Assembly: GCA_003670425.1 (NCBI GenBank)
Contig: QWRL01000073.1
Location: forward strand, 1-10,752
Reading direction: 5' to 3'
Source: Chloroflexota bacterium
GTDB taxonomy: Bacteria > Chloroflexota > Anaerolineae > Anaerolineales > UBA11657
DNA length: 10,752 nt
Shown: piece by piece, positions 6,970 through 10,752 of the stretch
Position numbering within the stretch: the stretch's first letter is position 1
Layout: each line of letters opens with the position of its first letter
Program-made: the position numbers and the translations under genes
The notes under the pieces: generated by a model
Seen by the model: the letters and a program-made list of their open reading frames with translations, nothing else
Databases searched by the model: none
Told to the model about the DNA's origin: nothing

Positions 6970-7913
6970 CACACGCGGCCCCACAGCCGCCAGCGTGCCG
7001 GCCAGCGGGCGCGCCGCAAGCGTTGCGCGGCCAGCGCGGCGCTGATCGCAATCAAGGTTCCACCTGCCAGCTGCAGCGGCAGCAGCCGGTCCCCCAGAAA
7101 AAGTACCGACCACAGCACACTCAGCAGCGTCTCCAGCGGGGTCAGCAGAGCCATTTGCGAGCTGCCCATCACGCGCACCGCGCTGAACTGTGCCAGGCGC
7201 GCAAAGAATGTGGTGACCACCGCCATCACCGCCAGCAACAGCCAGCCGGTGGCCGTTGGTGCGGACCATGGAATCCCCTGCCAGATCCAAAACGCAAAGA
7301 TGCCCAAGCCGATGCCCAGCGAGTTGTAAAAGGTGACGGACAGCGCGTCCTCGGCTTGCAGGAACCACTGCACCAGTGCCATCTGCAGCGCCGACACCAG
7401 CACCGTGCAAAGTACAAGCAGCACGCCCAGCGTGTCCGAGCTGCCGCCGGGGTCGATGAGCAGATATGCGCCGCCGATGCCCAGCGCCAGCCGCACAAAG
7501 TGGCGCTGCGTAAAGCGCTCGCCGCGCAGCGCCAGCAGCCCCAGCAATGCCAAGGGGTAGAGCGAAAACAGCATGGATGCGATGGAAGTGCTGAGGCGCG
7601 TGAGCGACCAGAAGAAGCACAGCATGCTGATGCTGTTGATCAGGCCGGCGCCAAGTGCCACTGCCAGGCTGCGCGGCGGCATCACAAAGCGCGCGGGGGC
7701 CGCGAATGCAATTGCTGCAGCCATCAACACAAGTGTGATGGCAAAGCGCGCCACCAGCATTGTGGTGGGGTCCACGCCCTGCCGGATGAGCGTGGTTGCC
7801 AGCGGCGAAGAAAGGCTGAAGGCAAACGTGGAGCACAGCATCATGGCCCAGCCAAACATGCGCGTAGGGATGGGCGCAGCATGCTGCGAAATTTCAAGTG
7901 TGTTTGCCGGCAT
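6969..7913 (-). CDS. DMT superfamily (EamA family) transporter
   Basis: This 314-residue inner-membrane protein has two EamA repeats and about ten hydrophobic helices. The first repeat starts at RMFGWAMMLCSTFAFSLSSP and includes LTRLSTSIASMLFSLYPL. The second ends with the typical PLETLLSVLWSVLFLGDRLL and GGTLIAISAAL. Proteins of this kind export amino acids, metabolites or toxic compounds; no substrate can be assigned. The frame stays open upstream to 8249 but that stretch is very Arg- and Ser-rich and overlaps the opposite gene, so the ATG at 7913 (MPANTLEIS) is chosen, about 19 residues before the first helix. An AGGAA lies 13 bases upstream of it, somewhat far for a ribosome site. The gene is convergent with the MFS gene (19 bases between stops) and divergent from the methyltransferase, so it is transcribed alone. 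The C-terminus is basic and cytoplasmic. Confidence 0.91.
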   Translation of the reverse strand: MPANTLEISQHAAPIPTRMFGWAMMLCSTFAFSLSSPLATTLIRQGVDPTTMLVARFAITLVLMAAAIAFAAPARFVMPPRSLAVALGAGLINSISMLCFFWSLTRLSTSIASMLFSLYPLALLGLLALRGERFTQRHFVRLALGIGGAYLLIDPGGSSDTLGVLLVLCTVLVSALQMALVQWFLQAEDALSVTFYNSLGIGLGIFAFWIWQGIPWSAPTATGWLLLAVMAVVTTFFARLAQFSAVRVMGSSQMALLTPLETLLSVLWSVLFLGDRLLPLQLAGGTLIAISAALAAQRLRRARWPARWRLWGRV

Positions 7914-8107
7914 TTGTTTGGGCTGGTTCCTGCGCAATCTATGCAGCCGCGCGGATTGCAGTATGTTAACACTTGCTTCTCGGCTGCGGCGTGGGGCCGC
8001 GGCGTACGCCGGCAATCGTTTGGGGCTGCAACCTTTCCGGCCGGGTTGGAGGATAATATTCACATGCAAATTTTCTGCGCAGCTTTCTGTGCTTCGGCGG
8101 AAGTTCC
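7914..8107. other. Divergent intergenic region
   Basis: This 194-base region between the minus-strand EamA transporter and the + strand methyltransferase must hold promoters for both. For the + strand, GATAAT at 8052-8057 resembles a -10 box but no convincing -35 lies at the right distance. For the minus strand, the AT-rich patch around 7963-7972 (ATGTTAACAC) is the likeliest promoter area. No clear dimeric operator was found. The 3' part carries the candidate leader peptide described separately. Confidence 0.4.
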
Positions 8108-8111
8108 ATGA
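8064..8111 (+). CDS. Candidate 15-residue leader peptide overlapping the methyltransferase start
   Basis: The ATG at 8064 opens a short frame reading MQIFCAAFCASAEVP with TGA at 8109-8111. It is preceded by GGAGGA (8048-8053), the best Shine-Dalgarno sequence in this region, at a 10-base spacing that is slightly long. Its stop overlaps the methyltransferase start as ATGA, the classic arrangement for translational coupling. The peptide has two cysteines and no homopolymeric amino-acid run of the attenuator kind. It could be a coupling leader or a chance frame; the GATAAT inside the same stretch could instead be a promoter element. Confidence 0.3.
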   Translation: MQIFCAAFCASAEVP

Positions 8112-8839
8112 ATTCCGGCGCGCCCGCCAACCCCAGCGCTTGGGCCGGTTACTGGAATGCACCCACCATCTGGAGCAATTCAGCGCTCTGGCACCGGCAG
8201 ATGCAGGTGCTACTGGAGCAGATCCGGCCGTTCGTTGAGTTTTCCGCAACTGACCGGGTGCTGGATTTTGGCTGCGGGTCTGGTTTTTTCGCTGCGCAAA
8301 TGCAAGGGCGCGTCAAGCAGATTGTCTGCGCCGATCTGTCGCAGCATTCGGTTGAGCTGTGCCGGCAGAAGTTTGCCGGCCGGAGTGATGTTGCGGTTGT
8401 GAAGCTGACGGGCGATCTGGCGGATCTTGCAGCCCTTGGGCCGGGCTGCACGAAGACGCTGTGCTTGAGCGTGATCCAGTATTTTCCGTCGCTGGAATAT
8501 TTGGATGCCTTTATCGCAGCGGTTGGGAAAGTATCGGTGCGCGGCGCGCAGCTTATTCTGGTGGATGTGGGCGAGGCACAGCGCACTTGGCGTGAACGGC
8601 TGTTGACGGTGCTGTTTACCATCCGGCACGGAATGTTTTGGCAGGTGGCAGCCAAGCTCGTGCAGCTTCAGTTTTCCGATGCTGACTACAAGGCAGTTCT
8701 CGGCAGTGCTGGCCACTTGGAAATTCCACACGAGTATTTTGCGGCGGTGCAAGCGCGCTTGGGGGTGCAGGTGACCGAGATTCCGCGCCAGCTCACACTG
8801 AATGCAAATCGCAAGAGCTACATCATCGAGTTTGCTTAG
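8108..8839 (+). CDS. Class I SAM-dependent methyltransferase
   Basis: This is a 243-residue soluble protein with a Rossmann-type SAM-binding fold. Motif I is clear as VLDFGCGSGFF (51-61). The acidic residue at the end of strand 2 is Asp76 in CADLS, and LCLSVIQYF (118-126) matches the strand 4 region of Methyltransf_11/25-type enzymes. The N-terminal WAGYWNAPTIWSNSALWHRQ and a stretch around HGMFWQVAAKLV do not show a recognised substrate domain, so the methyl acceptor is unknown. ATG 8108 is supported by GGAA at 8099-8102 and the normal family length. The gene may be the first of a short operon with the isomerase-like gene 43 bases downstream. It is unrelated in fold and chemistry to the corrinoid methyltransferase at 2144. 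Confidence 0.87.
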   Translation: MNSGAPANPSAWAGYWNAPTIWSNSALWHRQMQVLLEQIRPFVEFSATDRVLDFGCGSGFFAAQMQGRVKQIVCADLSQHSVELCRQKFAGRSDVAVVKLTGDLADLAALGPGCTKTLCLSVIQYFPSLEYLDAFIAAVGKVSVRGAQLILVDVGEAQRTWRERLLTVLFTIRHGMFWQVAAKLVQLQFSDADYKAVLGSAGHLEIPHEYFAAVQARLGVQVTEIPRQLTLNANRKSYIIEFA

Positions 8840-8882
8840 TGGCCACGGGCGCGCGGTTGTGCAGCTGTTCGAATACATGTAA

Positions 8883-9662
8883 ATGAAGTTTTCCGCCAAC
8901 CTTGGATTTTTGTTTGCGGACCGTGGCCTTGTGGCACGCATTAGCGCGGCGGCTAGCTGCGGCTTTGAGGCGGTGGAGCTGCACTGGCCGTACGATGTAC
9001 CCGCTGCGCAGATCAGCGCGGCACTGCGCGCGTCAAGCGTGCGTTTGATTGCACTTAATACTGCGCCGGGCAATGTTGGCGCGGGAGAATTCGGGCTGGC
9101 AGCCGTGCCCGGGCGTGCACAAGAATTTCGGCAGTCCATGCACCAAGCGCTGGACTATGCTGTGGCAACAAGTGCGGGCGCAGTGCATTGCATGGCGGGG
9201 CTGGTTGGAGCGCAAGGTTTAGCGGCAGCAGAACAGTGCTTCGTGGAAAATTTGCAGATTGCAGCTGACATGGCTGCGCAAGCCGGTGTTGAGCTGCTGG
9301 TGGAGCCGATCAACACGCGCGACAAGCCGGGCTATGTCCTGACTACTGTGGAGCAGGCGGCGGACATCATTGGGCGCACCGGCCGGCAGAACATCAAAAT
9401 TATGTTTGACTGTTATCACGTGCAGATTATGCAGGGCGACCTGACGCGCCGCCTGCAGCAACAGCTTGAGCTGATCGGGCATGTGCAGATTGCGGCAGTG
9501 CCAAGCCGGGGCGAGCCGCACGCGGGCGAGGTCAACTACCCGCACATCATGGCCACTCTGCAGCGCCTCGGTTATACCGGTTGGATTGGCGCAGAGTACA
9601 AACCAGCAGGCCGCACAGAAGATGGGCTTGGCTGGCGTTCGGCATTAAATCCGGCGGAGTGA
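8883..9662 (+). CDS. Hydroxypyruvate isomerase family TIM-barrel protein
   Basis: This 259-residue member of the xylose-isomerase-like TIM-barrel superfamily is closest in pattern to hydroxypyruvate isomerase (Hyi) and 2-oxo-tetronate isomerase (OtnI), which interconvert hydroxypyruvate and tartronate semialdehyde or the C4 equivalent. It starts with the family-typical KFSANLGFLF and GFEAVELHWPYD. Expected metal ligands and catalytic acids are all present: Glu141 in VEPINTRDKPGY, Asp176 in MFDCYHVQ, Gln202 in HVQIAAVPSRGEP and Glu238 in GAEYKP. His179 and Glu211 are also conserved. The length equals that of E. coli Hyi (about 258). Cytoplasmic. The ATG at 8883 has no good Shine-Dalgarno sequence and directly follows an in-frame ATG-TAA at 8877-8882. 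An SDR gene follows after 84 bases. The precise substrate (hydroxypyruvate, 2-oxo-tetronate or another keto acid) cannot be settled from sequence alone. Confidence 0.9.
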   Translation: MKFSANLGFLFADRGLVARISAAASCGFEAVELHWPYDVPAAQISAALRASSVRLIALNTAPGNVGAGEFGLAAVPGRAQEFRQSMHQALDYAVATSAGAVHCMAGLVGAQGLAAAEQCFVENLQIAADMAAQAGVELLVEPINTRDKPGYVLTTVEQAADIIGRTGRQNIKIMFDCYHVQIMQGDLTRRLQQQLELIGHVQIAAVPSRGEPHAGEVNYPHIMATLQRLGYTGWIGAEYKPAGRTEDGLGWRSALNPAE

Positions 9663-9746
9663 TTCTTAGGAGTGCAAGCGCAGGCAGTTGTTTTCTGGCG
9701 CATGCCGTACAGTGACTTCGATTCAAATTAATCAAGTGAGGGTTAT

Positions 9747-10505
9747 GTGGCTGCAACTACCAAAACTGCGATTGTGACTGGCGCCGGTTCCGGCATTGGC
9801 CGCGCTGTGACGGTTGCCCTTGCGGGCCGTGGTTTCGCGGTGGTACTCGCCGGCCGCCGGCAAGCTGCGCTGGATGAAACGCTGGCGTTGCTGGGCAGCG
9901 CGCGCGCCAGCTGCCGGGCCGTGGCCGCGGATGTAACCGATGAGGCGGCTGTTGAGATGCTCTTCGCGCGCACGCAAGCAGACTTTGGGCGTTTGGACTT
10001 GTTGTTTAACAATGCGGGCGTGAGTGCGCCCGGCGTTTTATTGGAAGATGTGACTGCGGCACAGTGGAGCGCAGTGCTGGCGGTCAACCTCACCGGTGTA
10101 TTTCTGTGCACCCGCGCGGCTTTCCGGTTGATGAAAGCCCAGCAGCCGCGCGGCGGCCGCATCATAAACAACGGTTCGATTTCTGCGCATGTGCCGCGGC
10201 CCAATTCCGCGCCTTATACCGCCAGCAAGCACGCCATCACCGGGCTCACGCGCTCCACGGCACTGGATGGGCGCAAGTATGACATTGCCTGCGGGCAGAT
10301 TGATATTGGCAATGCGGCCAGCGAGATGACAGAGCGCATGCAGGCTGGTGTGCCGCAAGCCAACGGGTCGCAGGCGGTGGAACCGACGATGGATGTGTCC
10401 CTGGTTGCGGACGCGGTGCTTTACATGGCTGGTTTGCCGCTGGATGCCAATGTACAGTTTATGACGGTGATGGCGACAAAAATGCCGTTTATCGGGCGCG
10501 GTTAA
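9747..10505 (+). CDS. SDR family NAD(P)-dependent oxidoreductase
   Basis: This is a classical short-chain dehydrogenase/reductase of 252 residues. The cofactor motif is TGAGSGIG (11-18). AGRR at 35-38 puts two arginines after strand 2, a pattern that favours NADPH over NADH. Other marks are Asp62 for adenine contact, NNAG at 88-91, and the catalytic residues Asn114, Ser144, Tyr157 and Lys161 (YTASK). The C-terminus VQFMTVMATKMPFIGRG occurs in a common but functionally undefined SDR subgroup. The start is GTG at 9747, supported by GAGG at 9738-9741 and by the direct fit to the family N-terminus; an ATG at 9745 is in another frame. It follows the isomerase-like gene by 84 bases and could reduce or oxidise a product of it, but that link is only positional. 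An AT-rich tail (TTAATTTTTTAA from 10502) follows without a clear stem. Confidence 0.93.
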   Translation: MAATTKTAIVTGAGSGIGRAVTVALAGRGFAVVLAGRRQAALDETLALLGSARASCRAVAADVTDEAAVEMLFARTQADFGRLDLLFNNAGVSAPGVLLEDVTAAQWSAVLAVNLTGVFLCTRAAFRLMKAQQPRGGRIINNGSISAHVPRPNSAPYTASKHAITGLTRSTALDGRKYDIACGQIDIGNAASEMTERMQAGVPQANGSQAVEPTMDVSLVADAVLYMAGLPLDANVQFMTVMATKMPFIGRG

Positions 10506-10618
10506 TTTTTTAATCGCTGGCCTGTCACGCTTGCGCGTGGTGGGTGAGCTGGGTGTCCGTTTAGTTTGTGCACCCTATGCAGCGCCACGGTTTTTACCAT
10601 AGAGCTTAAAATCCAGTT
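10506..10618. other. Intergenic region before the partial gene
   Basis: The spacer holds a short stem CACGC/GCGTG (10526-10530 and 10535-10539, 4-base loop) and a second possible pairing GGGTG/CACCC (10551-10555 and 10571-10575, 15-base loop). Neither is followed by a T tract, so termination is doubtful. TTAAAAT at 10606-10612 could be part of a promoter for the next gene, without a recognisable -35. Confidence 0.3.
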
Positions 10619-10752
10619 ATGAATTTCAAAAACGATAGAGGCGCTGCGGCTCCTGTGCCTTCCACTGCCGAAGAAAGCTTGCACCACGCATCAGACGATG
10701 GCACGGTCACGAGGCGCTCTGAGTTCAGCAGCGGCGTCAGGGCGCAGTTGCC
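10619..10752 (+). CDS. Partial gene, 5' end only; possibly an AzlC-type permease
   Basis: An open frame starts at ATG 10619 and continues past the right edge, giving 44 residues. An in-frame TAA at 10607-10609 makes this ATG the earliest possible start. The first 35 residues are polar, low in hydrophobics and look disordered. The visible end, FSSGVRAQL, resembles the segment just before the first helix of AzlC-family branched-chain amino-acid exporters (typically F..G.RA.LP followed by a hydrophobic stretch). That resemblance covers fewer than ten residues, so the function is a guess. No Shine-Dalgarno sequence is evident. Confidence 0.5.
   Translation, partial: MNFKNDRGAAAPVPSTAEESLHHASDDGTVTRRSEFSSGVRAQL

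Noticed and set aside
6759..8111. Plus-strand open frame of 450 codons opposite the EamA transporter
   Set aside because: Its sequence is dominated by Gln, Arg, His and Ala as expected for the antisense of a hydrophobic protein; only its last 15 codons are kept, as a candidate leader.
7914..8249. 112-residue N-terminal extension of the EamA transporter
   Set aside because: It is polar and Arg/Ser-rich, overlaps the opposite methyltransferase gene, and the ATG at 7913 gives the normal two-repeat length.
10551..10575. GGGTG...CACCC as a terminator after the SDR gene
   Set aside because: Only five pairs, a 15-base loop and no T tract.

Overview
This is a GC-rich chromosomal window from what is probably a proteobacterium, most likely a betaproteobacterium of the Burkholderiales type. 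That placement rests on gene content and codon style (strong preference for GCG, CGC and CTG codons in most genes) and not on a marker gene. No rRNA, tRNA, CRISPR array, insertion sequence or integrase was seen. Nine complete genes, one partial gene and a candidate leader peptide cover almost all of the sequence, and no gene-free gap exceeds 300 bases.

Left part (61-6949, all + strand). After a strong factor-independent terminator lie two permeases of a dipeptide/oligopeptide-type ABC importer (119-1051 and 1132-2019). They are followed by a corrinoid-dependent methyltransferase homologue of the trimethylamine methyltransferase (MttB) family without pyrrolysine (2144-3694), a CocE/NonD (peptidase S15-like) serine hydrolase (3718-5730) and a major facilitator superfamily transporter (5711-6949). 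The tight spacing from the methyltransferase to the MFS gene suggests one transcription unit. A 124-base spacer rich in palindromes separates the permeases from it. The binding protein and ATPases of the importer, and the corrinoid protein expected to partner the methyltransferase, are not in the window.

Middle (6969-8107). A drug/metabolite transporter of the EamA type lies on the minus strand, convergent with the MFS gene. A short GC hairpin covers both stop codons. A 194-base divergent region separates its start from the next + strand gene.

Right part (8064-10752, + strand). A candidate 15-residue leader peptide overlaps the start of a class I SAM-dependent methyltransferase (8108-8839). 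Next come a hydroxypyruvate-isomerase-family TIM-barrel enzyme with its metal ligands intact (8883-9662) and a short-chain dehydrogenase/reductase (9747-10505). A gene that runs off the right edge starts at 10619; the last few residues hint at an AzlC-type permease.

The most interesting hypothesis is that the left cluster imports a peptide-like or ester-like conjugate of a methylated amine, cleaves it with the CocE hydrolase and demethylates the released quaternary or tertiary amine with the MttB homologue. This is inferred from gene order and is not demonstrated by the sequence.
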